Below are positions 52,387 to 61,092 of a DNA stretch of 64,000 nt, piece by piece. A model generated the notes under the pieces. It made no database searches. It worked only from the letters and a program-made list of their open reading frames with translations, and was not told the origin of the DNA. The DNA comes from JBDZVM01 sp040255675 (lineage in GTDB: Bacteria; Actinomycetota; Actinomycetes; Acidothermales; Acidothermaceae), in assembly GCA_040255675.1 (NCBI GenBank), contig JBDZVM010000002.1, forward strand, positions 164,824-228,823, in the 5' to 3' direction. Made by a program: the position numbers and the translations under genes. Position 1 is the stretch's first letter. Each line of letters opens with the position of its first letter.

Positions 52387-53843
52387 CCCACCGTGAAAGG
52401 GTCGCGGCTCGCGCCCGACATCTCGAGCCAGATCGCCTTATCCGTAAGGTATTCGGATAATGCCTCCACGCCGTTATCCCGCCCGTAGCCGCTGTCGCGG
52501 AGGCCCCCAAAGGGCATCGCGTATCCCAAAGTTCGGTAGGCATTGATCCACACGGTACCGGCGACGAGCTGCCTCGCCATCCTAAAGGCCCGCCGTACGT
52601 CATTCGTCCAAACACCCGCCGCGAGGCCGTAGCACGTACCGTTCGCCAGGCGCACCGCTTCTTCCTCGTCATCGAACTCGCTGACCACGAGCACCGGACC
52701 GAAGATTTCCTCCTGCCAAACCCGAGAGCTGGTCGGTAAGCCAGTGACGATGGTGGGCAGAAAAAACTGGCCACGATCACCTACGGCTTCTCCGCCGACA
52801 AGGATCTCTCCGCCATCAGCCCGGGCCTGCCGCGCGAAGTACGAGATCTTCTGCAGCTGAGCCGGGAAGGCGATGGGACCCATTTCCGTCTCGGGTTCCT
52901 TCGGATCGCCGATCCTGATTGTTTTACTACGCTCAGCCAAGCGCTGGAGCACCTGCGGTGCGATGGATCGTTGAATCAGTGCACGTGACCCGGCAACGCA
53001 ACTTTGTCCTGCGGCCGCGAAGATACCGGCGAGCAGCCCGTTCACCGCACCGTCGATGTCCGCGTCCGCGAAAACGATATTGGCCGACTTGGCGCCGAGT
53101 TCCAGCGACGTGCAAGCCAGGTGCGTCGCGGCCTGCGCGGCGATGAGGCGCCCGGTGGCGCCGGAACCAGTGAAGGACACCTTGTCGACAGCGGGCGACG
53201 AGACGAGCCACTGCCCAACCTCTTTCTTCTCGCCCGACACCGTATTAAATACACCCGGAGGAAAGCCCGCTTTTTCGACCAGTTCGGCGAACCGCAGGAT
53301 CGAGGTCGGCGCCTGCTCTGAGGGCTTTACGACAACCGTGCACCCCACGGCGAGCGCCGGTGCGATTTTGAAGGTCATAAGGAGAAGCGGCGAATTCCAT
53401 GGAAGTATGGCCGCGACAACGCCAACTGGCTCGCGCAGAACTACTCCGATGAAGTTATCGCGCCCGGTGTCGACCACGCGTCCGTCGATCTTGTCGGCGA
53501 GGCCCGCGAAGTAGCGGTAGAACCCAGGCAGGCTCATGAGTTGGTCGCGCATCTCACGCAAGACCTTACCGTTGTCGCGGGTTTCGCACAGAGCGAGACT
53601 TTCGGCGTTCTCCTCAATCAAGTCCGCAAGGCGCCGCATCATTTCGGCGCGGCGAGCACCCGGCATCGTACGCCATGGCCCATTGTCGAACGCATCCCGC
53701 GCCGCGGCCACTGCATCCTCGACGTCGCCTTGTGTCGCCTCGGGAGCGCGCACCCAGGGCTTACCGGTGAAGGGGTCGATACTTGAGAATTGGCCGTCAC
53801 CGGTACGCCATTCGGCGCCAATTCGCATCGATATGGTTTCCAT
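52383..53843 (-). CDS. Aldehyde dehydrogenase (island copy 1)
   Basis: A 486-residue ALDH: AILPWNSPLLLMTFKIAPALAVG, TSLELGAKSANIVFADADI with the general-base Glu, FAAAGQSCVAGSRAL with the catalytic Cys, and WQEEIFGPVLVV. It lies between the dehydrogenase at 53903 and the CoA-transferase pair: a natural place for oxidising a semialdehyde to the acid that is then activated with CoA. Confidence 0.95.
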   Translation of the reverse strand: METISMRIGAEWRTGDGQFSSIDPFTGKPWVRAPEATQGDVEDAVAAARDAFDNGPWRTMPGARRAEMMRRLADLIEENAESLALCETRDNGKVLREMRDQLMSLPGFYRYFAGLADKIDGRVVDTGRDNFIGVVLREPVGVVAAILPWNSPLLLMTFKIAPALAVGCTVVVKPSEQAPTSILRFAELVEKAGFPPGVFNTVSGEKKEVGQWLVSSPAVDKVSFTGSGATGRLIAAQAATHLACTSLELGAKSANIVFADADIDGAVNGLLAGIFAAAGQSCVAGSRALIQRSIAPQVLQRLAERSKTIRIGDPKEPETEMGPIAFPAQLQKISYFARQARADGGEILVGGEAVGDRGQFFLPTIVTGLPTSSRVWQEEIFGPVLVVSEFDDEEEAVRLANGTCYGLAAGVWTNDVRRAFRMARQLVAGTVWINAYRTLGYAMPFGGLRDSGYGRDNGVEALSEYLTDKAIWLEMSGASRDPFTVG

Positions 53844-53902
53844 TGGTCACCAACTCCCGCTTGCCGAGTTCCTGCCGAAGCGCCGGCCAGGCCATTCCGC
53901 CT

Positions 53903-54826
53903 TCACGACAGCACCGCTCTCGGAGTCTGCTGGCGCCAGCACTCATCGTCGATGCGGGCACCCGCCCAATCCTCGAACATTCGGACGACGTCGAGTGAAT
54001 CGCCGCCACGAAACTTCGAGTCCGCCAGGGAAAGCAGGCTCTCCACCTGATGGCCGACCAACATCGGACTGCGTAACGTCGTCGCCGCTTCGACACACAG
54101 GTGGACGTCTTTGAGCATGAGATCGAGCCGGAACTTGGAATCGAATGTCCGGGTAACTACAGAGCGAGGGAACTTCTCCGCAATAGCGGAGTTGCGTCCA
54201 GTACTCCGCGAAATTATCTCTATCACTACATTGGGATCGACGCCGGCCTTGACAGCGAGCAGCACTGCTTCCGCCGACAGTAAGATCGCACTCGCCGACA
54301 ACAGATTATTCGCGAGCTTGACGACCTGGGCTTGCCCTGGCTCCTTCCCGACTAAAATGACCGATGAGCCGATCGCGTCGAACGCGGGCATAGCAGCGTC
54401 TACAGCGCTGTCAGGGCCGGCGACCATCACAGTGAGAGAGCCATTGCGGGCACCGATGACTCCGCCACTAACGGGTGCATCGACATAATCCACGCCACTT
54501 TCGCGCAGGATTTCGGCACATTGTCTGGCAACGGGCTGGCCGACGGTCGACAGTTCGACGAAGGTCTCCAATGTCGTCGCGCCCTTCACACCGCCCGGGC
54601 CGGCGATGACCTCCACCGATGCACTCGGCGTAGGCAGGCTCGCCAGTACCACCTCACAGCGGTCGGCGACTGCTCGCGGCGATTCCACCTTGGCGCATGA
54701 CGCGCCTGCGAGGCCGTCAGCCGCGTCCGAACGTAGGTCGTACACGACTACCTCATGACCAGCGTCGAGAAGCTGACGCGCCATCGGAGCCCCCATGGCA
54801 CCGAGCCCGATGAATCCGAAGGACAT
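53903..54826 (-). CDS. 3-hydroxyisobutyrate dehydrogenase-like beta-hydroxyacid dehydrogenase
   Basis: A 307-residue beta-hydroxyacid dehydrogenase. NAD-binding FGFIGLGAMGAPMARQLLDAG; substrate motif YVDAPVSGGVIGARNGSL; catalytic Lys in QAQVVKLANNLLSAS. It converts a beta-hydroxyacid to a semialdehyde (or reduces 2-hydroxy-3-oxopropionate). First gene after a strong promoter and followed by an aldehyde dehydrogenase, giving hydroxyacid to semialdehyde to acid. GGAG-type site upstream of the ATG. Confidence 0.92.
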   Translation of the reverse strand: MSFGFIGLGAMGAPMARQLLDAGHEVVVYDLRSDAADGLAGASCAKVESPRAVADRCEVVLASLPTPSASVEVIAGPGGVKGATTLETFVELSTVGQPVARQCAEILRESGVDYVDAPVSGGVIGARNGSLTVMVAGPDSAVDAAMPAFDAIGSSVILVGKEPGQAQVVKLANNLLSASAILLSAEAVLLAVKAGVDPNVVIEIISRSTGRNSAIAEKFPRSVVTRTFDSKFRLDLMLKDVHLCVEAATTLRSPMLVGHQVESLLSLADSKFRGGDSLDVVRMFEDWAGARIDDECWRQQTPRAVLS

Positions 54827-54875
54827 CCAACTTCTCCTGTTTGCTAGGCGGGCAGGTGTGCGCTAGACGGGCAGA

Positions 54876-54904
54876 ATATTAGATGACTTTAGATACAAAG
54901 TCAA
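54876..54904 (-). promoter_or_regulatory. Strong promoter with embedded operator, upstream of the main island operon
   Basis: TTGACT (-35), exactly 17 bp, TAATAT (-10) on the minus strand, the clearest sigma-70-type promoter in the window. A perfect dyad TGACTTTAGATACAAAGTCA (54884-54903) occupies the spacer and overlaps the -35, so a bound regulator would block polymerase. The leader is about 45 bp to the ATG at 54826. The remaining sequence up to 55075 holds no gene. Confidence 0.7.
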
Positions 54905-55075
54905 CGGACAACATTTTTCTGTGATCTGGGCGACACGTGAGCGACTCCCACTGACCCATTTTTTTCTTTCCTCAACTTCTTCTCGCTAATGAAGCGCTAT
55001 GGCCCACCGGAACTTCCGCGTCGTGGATTCGCGTTAGGAGGGTCGATACCTGCAATGTCGGCACGACACCATCAG

Positions 55076-56386
55076 CTAACTCTGTGCCGGAGCGCGTGAA
55101 GTGGAAGAAATCTTGTCGAGAACACGACGCAGTGGTTCTTTGAACCTAACCGGGTCCTCCATAGGCCCGAAGTGGCCGACTCCTGGAATGACCTCATACG
55201 AACTGCCACGAATGCAGCGCGCTAGCCGCTCACAACTCCCGTTCGCAGTCAACTTGTCATATTCACCACTGAGCAGGTAGACCCCAACTTTCCGCGTGTC
55301 GATCTGGCTGGCCTGCTCCTCGGTAAGGTCGTAGTCGTAGCGGTAGTACCCAAGGTCACCCGTGTGCACCGCCGGGGCCCCCTGACTATAGATCCATGCG
55401 GTTTCCCGGCGAAAAGGCTCGGGGCTAGTCGGCGACGTGCGTCCGAACATGCATGAAGCCCTCCAGTCCCCCGATGCCCGCGTATCCGCCCAACTCTCGA
55501 AGAGTCGTCGCTCGCGATCGGACACGGAGGGTAGGCCGAGTGCGGCATTGACGCCAATGATCGCTCTAAAGGCCTCCGGATGCCGGTACGCCAGATCCAC
55601 GGCCAACATGCCGCCCACTGAACAGCCCATAAAAACCGGGCGCTCGAGCTCGAGCGCCTCTGAAATCGAGAGCACGCACTCCATGAGGAACTGGCGTGTC
55701 AACCGATATTCAGACGCCCACCACCGCTTGTTAGTAGGCGGCAACGAACGGCCATGAAACGGGAGGTCGTACGCGATCATATGAAAATGTTGACGGACGT
55801 CCTCGTCTTCCAACAGATGCCGCCACTGACGTGAATCCGCGCCGGCCGTGTGCTGCAACAGCAGTGGTACGCCTACTCCCGCTTCCTCCAGGTAGATTCG
55901 ATACTGAGTACCAGCAACGTTAGTGTAGAGATATCGCCCAACCATTGCATCCCATCGATGCGAAGGATCTGGGATTTCCATCTGGCTCGAGATGCCATGT
56001 AGTTGCTCGCGCATAAGTTCGACTAGGCGACGCAGCATCCGGCTACACCTCGCCAGAACAAACAGATCGCAGTCGATCGTGAGGCCTTGCGCCCAAAGGA
56101 TGTCGTGCCATCCGACTGGTGGTACACGGGCCAGCAGCTTTTCCCAGTCATCGACGCGGCCGCGCACGCGTACCACGTCTAAATTGGCCGGTCGCGTACC
56201 GGCTTCTCGATGAAGATGCCGGTCAGAAACGACAAGTTTCTCGGAGAGTTCGCCGATCGTCAACTCGACGACGCCATTCCAAACGCCTGCGCAGAGTTTA
56301 AATTCGTCGTCACCACTCGAACTGGAACACAAGCGATCGAAGTCCACGGACAATCCGGGGCCGCCTAATTTGGCAGGTTGAGTCAT
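55076..56386 (-). CDS. Alpha/beta hydrolase with an N-terminal SCP2-like domain
   Basis: A 436-residue two-domain protein. Residues ~145-430 are an alpha/beta hydrolase: nucleophile Ser256 in FMGCSVGGMLAVDLA, Asp377 in LLSGEYDKLTANG, His405 in IPGVGHFGPMEDP. Residues 1-140 are unusual for a hydrolase: DEFKLCAGVWNGVVELTIGE, VVRVRGRVDDWEKLLARVPP and GLTIDCDLFVL resemble an SCP2 sterol-carrier fold that could hold a hydrophobic acyl substrate. Coupled to the upstream aldehyde dehydrogenase by a 4-bp overlap. It would hydrolyse an ester, lactone or C-C bond. Confidence 0.8.
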   Translation of the reverse strand: MTQPAKLGGPGLSVDFDRLCSSSSGDDEFKLCAGVWNGVVELTIGELSEKLVVSDRHLHREAGTRPANLDVVRVRGRVDDWEKLLARVPPVGWHDILWAQGLTIDCDLFVLARCSRMLRRLVELMREQLHGISSQMEIPDPSHRWDAMVGRYLYTNVAGTQYRIYLEEAGVGVPLLLQHTAGADSRQWRHLLEDEDVRQHFHMIAYDLPFHGRSLPPTNKRWWASEYRLTRQFLMECVLSISEALELERPVFMGCSVGGMLAVDLAYRHPEAFRAIIGVNAALGLPSVSDRERRLFESWADTRASGDWRASCMFGRTSPTSPEPFRRETAWIYSQGAPAVHTGDLGYYRYDYDLTEEQASQIDTRKVGVYLLSGEYDKLTANGSCERLARCIRGSSYEVIPGVGHFGPMEDPVRFKEPLRRVLDKISSTSRAPAQS

Positions 56387-57861
56387 GATGACCGGCTAGT
56401 GGGAGGACAAGCCGACAACTCTTCTGCCATAGCACGAGGCATCGGGTAAGAGACGTATTCGAGGAAGCCGTCATAGCCTTCGATCCCGTGCTCGCGGCCA
56501 ATACCCGAACGCTTCAAGCCACCGAAAGGCGCGCTGGCCGGCAACGCTTGTCCGTTGATCGCGACGACGCCCGCTTCGATAGTTTGCGCCACTCGGAGCG
56601 CCCGCATCGGGTCAGCCGAGTACACAGCCCCGGCGAGCCCATAGTCGCTGCCATTCGCGATTGTGACCGCCTCAGCGACCGAGTCATACGGGATCACGCA
56701 GGCTACCGGACCAAAGATCTCTTCTTGCGCGATCCGCATCGCATTGTCGACATTCGCGAAGACCGTGGGCTCGACAAACCAGCCGTGCGTCTCATTCTTG
56801 GGAGCCCTCCCCCCGGTAGCTATCGAGGCTCCCTCAGAACGGCCGGCCTCGATATAGGCCAAGACGCGCGTCCGCTGGCGCTCGGAAACCAGTGGCCCCA
56901 GGGTTGTGGAAGGGTCAAACGGGTCGCCAGTGCGCAGGGATTGAGCCGCATCTACCATTCCCGCCACGACCTCGTCGTATCGGGCTTTGGGGGCCAGGAT
57001 GCGAGAGGTCGCCACGCATTGCTGACCCGCGTTCGTGAAGATTCCGCGGGCCAAATGGGAGATGGTTTCACCCATGTCGACGTCATCGAGCACGATCGCC
57101 GCTGACTTCCCACCGAGCTCGAGCTGCAATCGCTTGAAGTCCGGTGCTGCCAACTCCCAAATTTTGGAGCCCGCGGCGCTACTTCCCGTGAATACGATAG
57201 CTCGCACCAGTCGATGGCTCACCAATGCCATACCTGTAGTGGCATCACCGGGAACAACGTTGAGAACCCCCGGCGGCAGCCCCGCATCGCGACACACTTC
57301 CCCGAGCACGCCTGCCTCAAAAGGTGTCTCTGGGGCAGGCTTGAGGACGACGGTGCAGCCGGCGATTATGGCCGGAATGACTTTCTTGACAGCGCTGCGT
57401 ATCGGCGAATTCCACGGCACGATGGCCGCAACCACGCCGACCGGGCGGCGCGATATCAGCGCACCCGCATCACCGCTCGACCGTACATAAGACCATGACA
57501 ATCGATGCGCCATGTCGACGTACATGTCGATAAGCTCGTCTGCCCGTCCCAGAGTGAGAGCTCTACGGTACAACATACCCATCGAGGACGTCGTCAGTGT
57601 GGCGATCTCCTCTGTCCTCGCGGCAAGGCCCGCCTTGACACGCCGGGCAATTGCGATGCGCTCATCGAGCGGCGTCCGCGGCCATTCGCCGTTTCGCAAT
57701 GCCCGATCGGCCGACCGCACCGCAACATCGACCTCCTCTGCGGAACAGATACTGGCGACGCCGAACGGCTCCTCTGTGTACGGATTTACGGCCTTGGCGA
57801 TCTGATCGCCGACCGGCCCGAGCCACACGCCATCGACGAAGCTTCCTAGTTGCGATCGCAT
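56383..57861 (-). CDS. Aldehyde dehydrogenase (island copy 2)
   Basis: A 492-residue ALDH: AAIVPWNSPIRSAVKKVIPA, FTGSSAAGSKIWELA, LQLELGGKSAAIVLDDVDM with Glu, FTNAGQQCVATSRIL with the catalytic Cys, and QEEIFGPVACVIPYD. Not a close copy of the ALDH at 52383. It lies 82 bp after the ABC ATPase gene and overlaps the hydrolase by 4 bp, so uptake, aldehyde oxidation and hydrolysis appear to be one operon. Confidence 0.94.
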   Translation of the reverse strand: MRSQLGSFVDGVWLGPVGDQIAKAVNPYTEEPFGVASICSAEEVDVAVRSADRALRNGEWPRTPLDERIAIARRVKAGLAARTEEIATLTTSSMGMLYRRALTLGRADELIDMYVDMAHRLSWSYVRSSGDAGALISRRPVGVVAAIVPWNSPIRSAVKKVIPAIIAGCTVVLKPAPETPFEAGVLGEVCRDAGLPPGVLNVVPGDATTGMALVSHRLVRAIVFTGSSAAGSKIWELAAPDFKRLQLELGGKSAAIVLDDVDMGETISHLARGIFTNAGQQCVATSRILAPKARYDEVVAGMVDAAQSLRTGDPFDPSTTLGPLVSERQRTRVLAYIEAGRSEGASIATGGRAPKNETHGWFVEPTVFANVDNAMRIAQEEIFGPVACVIPYDSVAEAVTIANGSDYGLAGAVYSADPMRALRVAQTIEAGVVAINGQALPASAPFGGLKRSGIGREHGIEGYDGFLEYVSYPMPRAMAEELSACPPTSRSS

Positions 57862-57943
57862 TATCCTATCTCCTCCAGCCCCCCGAACCGCTTTCGTAAT
57901 AACCGCGTCTCACGGTGCCGCAGCGAAACGCCAATGGATGCCA

Positions 57944-59164
57944 TCACGCGTCGACCAGTGGCAGAATGGACACGTTCTCCGGGTCGACGCTCAGCCAAAG
58001 TTCACTGCCTTCGTGCGGTGCGCCTGCCGACTCCGAGGTCTGCAAAACACGTACACGGTTCTCACCTACGTGTGCGATGTACTCGGTATGGGTGCCCAAG
58101 AACACGGGGTCGGCGAGGCGTACTGACCACATGTTCGGGCCGCCCGGTTGCGCGTCGGAGAGAACACCCGATTCCGGCCTCCAAGCTACGACGACCTCAG
58201 TTGACAGTGCGACTGGACACCCCTCGGGCAGGCGCCCACGAATCTTCCCGACTCCTGTGGTAACTTCGGCTGAAGTGCCGTCGGGCGAAACCCAGGAGAC
58301 CTTTCCAGGGATCTCGTTCGAGGCCCCGACGAAATTGGCTACGAAGCGGTTTCGTGGCCGCAAATAGACGTCTCGCGGGCTTCCTTGCTGCTCAATACGG
58401 CCCGAACGCATAACAACAATGCGATCGCCCAACTGCATGGCTTCGGCTTGGTCATGCGTGACGTAGACACCTGTAAAGCCGAGACTGCGCTGCATTTCGG
58501 CCAGTTCGCGACGCAGGTCATCGCGAACCCGTGCATCGACGTTCGAGAGCGGCTCGTCGAACAGCACGATATCGTCACGCCAAACCACCGCCCTCGCGAG
58601 AGCGACGCGCTGCTGTTGGCCGCCGCTGAGCTGATTCGGGTATCGGTGTTCGAGTTCGGGAATCCCGACCATCGTCAGCGCCTTGCGCATAAGGTCATTA
58701 ATCTCCGCACGTGAGAGCCTTCTGGCGCGGGCGGATCCGTCACCGGCGGCACCACGCCGCGATCGAAGGGGATAACACACGTTGTCCGCGACGGTCATGT
58801 TTGGCCACAGCGCATAGCTTTGGAACATCATGCTGAGTCCGCGCCGCTCCGGGGGCTGATATATTCCTTCGCTTGCGGAAAACACGAGTTGCGAGCGCAG
58901 CCGAATATCACCCGAATCTGGTCGCTCCAGTCCCGCGATCGAACGTAGCAAGGTCGTCTTTCCGCAGCCGCTTGGGCCGAGGAGCACCACAAACGCGCCC
59001 GGAGGAAAATCGAGAGAAACCCCGTTAAGCGCCGTCACTGACTCATGACGTCCTCGCGTGTAGACCTTCACCAGATCCTGAACGGAAGCCACCGGCGGTG
59101 GTGCGCCACCCTGGCTACGTGAGAAAGCAGTCTCAGTCAAGGTGAGCGACCTCTGCGTCCGCAC
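57944..59164 (-). CDS. ABC transporter ATP-binding protein (FbpC/PotA-like)
   Basis: A 406-residue ATPase: Walker A LGPSGCGKTT, Q-loop MFQSYALWPNMTV, signature LSGGQQQRVALARAV, Walker B IVLFDEPLSNVD, switch His in VTHDQAEAM, C-terminal TOBE domain. The GTG at 59164 has GGGGAG six bases upstream; the frame is open to 59473. Serves the fused permease and the binding protein upstream. Confidence 0.94.
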   Translation of the reverse strand: MRTQRSLTLTETAFSRSQGGAPPPVASVQDLVKVYTRGRHESVTALNGVSLDFPPGAFVVLLGPSGCGKTTLLRSIAGLERPDSGDIRLRSQLVFSASEGIYQPPERRGLSMMFQSYALWPNMTVADNVCYPLRSRRGAAGDGSARARRLSRAEINDLMRKALTMVGIPELEHRYPNQLSGGQQQRVALARAVVWRDDIVLFDEPLSNVDARVRDDLRRELAEMQRSLGFTGVYVTHDQAEAMQLGDRIVVMRSGRIEQQGSPRDVYLRPRNRFVANFVGASNEIPGKVSWVSPDGTSAEVTTGVGKIRGRLPEGCPVALSTEVVVAWRPESGVLSDAQPGGPNMWSVRLADPVFLGTHTEYIAHVGENRVRVLQTSESAGAPHEGSELWLSVDPENVSILPLVDA

Positions 59165-59205
59165 GTCAGACTCCCCTTCCTCTTTCGAATGGCTAGCCAC
59201 GCGAA

Positions 59206-61020
59206 TCAACTGTTCCGACCTTTGATACCGATGGCAGCGCGCCACGGTCGCCGCGGTCCTCGTCCGGGAGCCAGCCACTTCGAAATTGCCATCATCACCG
59301 CGAGGGTGGCGCCCGAGATAGTCACCAGTAACACTGACATCGCAGCCAAATCTGAAAAGATTCCATTGGAATAGATGGTCATAATTTCCACACCGGCAAC
59401 GGGAGTACGCGGCCCGGCAAGAATGGACGATGCTTCGACGTCGCTGACCACCCGGGTGAACAGCAAGCTCCACCCCGCGAAAAGCCCGGGTAGCAGGAGC
59501 GGAAGATAAATGCCTACGAAGGTGCGACCCGGCCCAGCGCCGGAGACCCGCGAAGCCTCCGGAAGTTCAGATCCAATCTGCCCGAATGCACCGTCCGACG
59601 CAATCGAAGCTTGGGGCAGGTAGAGAACGAGGTAGGCGAGAAACAGTATTGCTACCGTTCCGCCAAGGTACAGCGGTGCTCCACCGAGCGCCAAAATGAA
59701 GCCGATCGCCAGGACGACATTTGGCACGGCGGTGGGCAGCTTCACCGAAGCGTCCCCAGACCAACGAAGTGCCCGCAGAAGCTTTGAACCACCGTTCACT
59801 CTCTTGCCGTAGACAAAAACCGAGATTATTGCGGCAATCACGGCCCCGACGGTCGCGGCGCCAGCTCCGAGCAGAACGCTGTCTTTGATCGCGTCGACGC
59901 TGCGACGCTCACTCAAAGCCTCACGGAATGCATCAAACGAGAAGCTGCCCCAGTTGATGTGAGCCGACCAGTACCCGTTCAGGGTGACTATCAATAGTGC
60001 CGCAAAGGGCAAGACCACGGCGGCGGTGATGTAGCCAAAGAAGATGCACCGAAGTGGCCACTTCCATAATCCCAGGCGCACCCGTGGTGCTCGCGTTGCC
60101 TTCCCGGTTACCAAGCCGAATCTGTTACTGCGAAGCGCTCGACGCTGTAGTGCCCAAAAGACCGCTAGTGCCAGCAAGATGATGCAACTCAGCCCGACTG
60201 CGGAGTCGACATTGGGGGGAAATGTGAACGCGAGTAGTTGGACGATCTCCACGGTCAGAACGTCAATACCTGCCGGTCGTGCAATGACGGCGGGAACCGA
60301 ATAGAGGGCGGTTCCAAACCAAACTAGGACAAAAATGCTGCTGAGTACGCTCGGGCGTAAACTCGGAATCACGACGTTGCGCAATGTGCCTAACGGACCC
60401 CAACCGCACACCCGGGATTGCTCTTCTAGGGCTCCGTCCATGTTTCGCATGCCGGCAGACATGATGACGTACACGAAAGGAACCATGTAGAGCATGTAGA
60501 CCCAGATCAGCGCGTACCAGCTGTTGATCGACAAGGGCCCGGAGTCGAGGTTCACTCCGATCACCGCAAGCACTTTGCGGAGGATTAGATTCAAGTACCC
60601 AGACTTGTCGGATAGCAACATGACCCAGCCGATCGCGCCCGCGATCGGCGGTAGAAGAAAAGGAACGAGTGGAAGCCCGTCGGTGAGAGGCCCCATGCGA
60701 GCGTCGGTGCGCTCGTTGAGCCATGCCATCGCCGACCCGAGAACGAACGCCGCAATTCCGCTCGCCGCGAGGAGGATGAAGGTGTTCAGAAGGATGCGAT
60801 CCAGGTCCGGGTAGGACAAGGTACTCGTAATCGGCGCGGCGGTCAGATGACCATCTCGGATGAAAAGCCTGACAATGACCCGTCCGAGGGGATAAACCGT
60901 AAGTACCGCGACGGCGAGCACCAGTACTCCACTGAACCACGTGAAGTACGGGACGCGACGCTGACGTCTCCCCGCTACGCGTTGAGGCCCGGACACAGCA
61001 ACTCTCGATAGAGCACTCAT
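59206..61020 (-). CDS. Fused double ABC permease (FbpB type)
   Basis: A 604-residue permease holding two six-helix domains in one chain. Each has an EAA loop: CGWGPLGTLRNVVIPSLRP in the first half and VSGAGPGRTFVGIYLPLLLP in the second. This architecture is typical of Fe(III), thiamine and phosphonate-type importers. Beside an aldehyde dehydrogenase and a hydrolase, and without any siderophore or iron-box gene, an organic ligand is more likely than iron. Confidence 0.93.
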   Translation of the reverse strand: MSALSRVAVSGPQRVAGRRQRRVPYFTWFSGVLVLAVAVLTVYPLGRVIVRLFIRDGHLTAAPITSTLSYPDLDRILLNTFILLAASGIAAFVLGSAMAWLNERTDARMGPLTDGLPLVPFLLPPIAGAIGWVMLLSDKSGYLNLILRKVLAVIGVNLDSGPLSINSWYALIWVYMLYMVPFVYVIMSAGMRNMDGALEEQSRVCGWGPLGTLRNVVIPSLRPSVLSSIFVLVWFGTALYSVPAVIARPAGIDVLTVEIVQLLAFTFPPNVDSAVGLSCIILLALAVFWALQRRALRSNRFGLVTGKATRAPRVRLGLWKWPLRCIFFGYITAAVVLPFAALLIVTLNGYWSAHINWGSFSFDAFREALSERRSVDAIKDSVLLGAGAATVGAVIAAIISVFVYGKRVNGGSKLLRALRWSGDASVKLPTAVPNVVLAIGFILALGGAPLYLGGTVAILFLAYLVLYLPQASIASDGAFGQIGSELPEASRVSGAGPGRTFVGIYLPLLLPGLFAGWSLLFTRVVSDVEASSILAGPRTPVAGVEIMTIYSNGIFSDLAAMSVLLVTISGATLAVMMAISKWLAPGRGPRRPWRAAIGIKGRNS

Positions 61021-61092
61021 GAATAACGCTTCCGAATCAACGTCGTTTCGACCCGAGTAGCAGGTACTGACATCAGCGTCGCGCCGTCGCTC

